Source: Nitrospinota bacterium (GTDB taxonomy: Bacteria; Nitrospinota; Nitrospinia; Nitrospinales; JACRGP01). From it: a DNA stretch of 40,670 nt. Shown piece by piece: positions 40,644 to 40,670 of the stretch. The stretch spans positions 1 to 40,670 of the forward strand of contig JACQQK010000055.1 in the NCBI GenBank assembly GCA_016207065.1, in the 5' to 3' direction. The notes below the pieces were generated by a model. It saw nothing but the letters and a program-made list of their open reading frames with translations, ran no database searches and had not been told where the DNA came from. The first letter of the stretch is position 1; every line of letters starts with the position of its first letter. Position numbers and translations under genes: made by a program.

Positions 40644-40670
40644 ACAAAACAAAGGCGCTTTTTGCGCCGG

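Overview
The window reads as a piece of chromosome from a Gram-negative (diderm, LPS-making), GC-rich bacterium. It carries lolA, rseP, rlpA and an lpxC catalytic domain, together with the widespread housekeeping string rimP-nusA-infB-ylxP-rbfA-truB-rpsO-pnp. The protein style and TTG starts would fit a deltaproteobacterial or Nitrospinota-like lineage. That placement is an impression, because there is no rRNA or other taxonomic marker here.

Layout. Positions 1-12485 form a block in which every gene is on the minus strand. From the right it holds a NACHT-type NTPase fused to a formylglycine-generating-enzyme-like (FGE-like) domain, a GT-C glycosyltransferase with TPRs, a response regulator with a degenerate HD-GYP domain followed by motA and motB, then ribD-ribE-ribBA-ribH-nusB. 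The block is bracketed by two 124-bp copies of one palindromic element in opposite orientation (42-165 and 12362-12485). From 12557 to 32573 almost everything is on the plus strand: rhomboid protease, rlpA, greA, trmB, a receiver/pseudo-AAA+/LpxC fusion, purN, lolA, rseP, proS and the rimP-to-pnp translation cluster, which ends in a strong terminator. Positions 32640-34670 hold an AT-richer insert with an OLD-type ATPase/TOPRIM nuclease gene and the cut-off start of a partner gene. Then come surE and a frameshifted ahpC (minus), small conserved genes, a YkgJ-type cysteine-cluster protein, a zinc alcohol dehydrogenase, an AhpD-like protein and a small membrane protein.

How it works together. 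The ribABDEH set covers riboflavin synthesis. The purN-lolA-rseP run and the LpxC fusion concern nucleotide supply and outer-membrane building. The most unusual gene is the 685-residue fusion at 15627-17684. An intact receiver domain and an AAA+ module that has lost its catalytic residues and sigma-54 loop are joined to a complete LpxC, where an NtrC/NtrX protein would carry its DNA-binding domain. This suggests that the committed step of lipid A synthesis is under direct phospho-relay control.

The intergenic DNA is rich in small palindromic repeats. At least three families occur as one copy in each orientation, one further family resembles a widespread genomic repeat, and two hairpin-rich inserts lie at 28254-28450 and 37840-37980. 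No tRNA, rRNA, CRISPR array, complete insertion sequence or integrase was seen.
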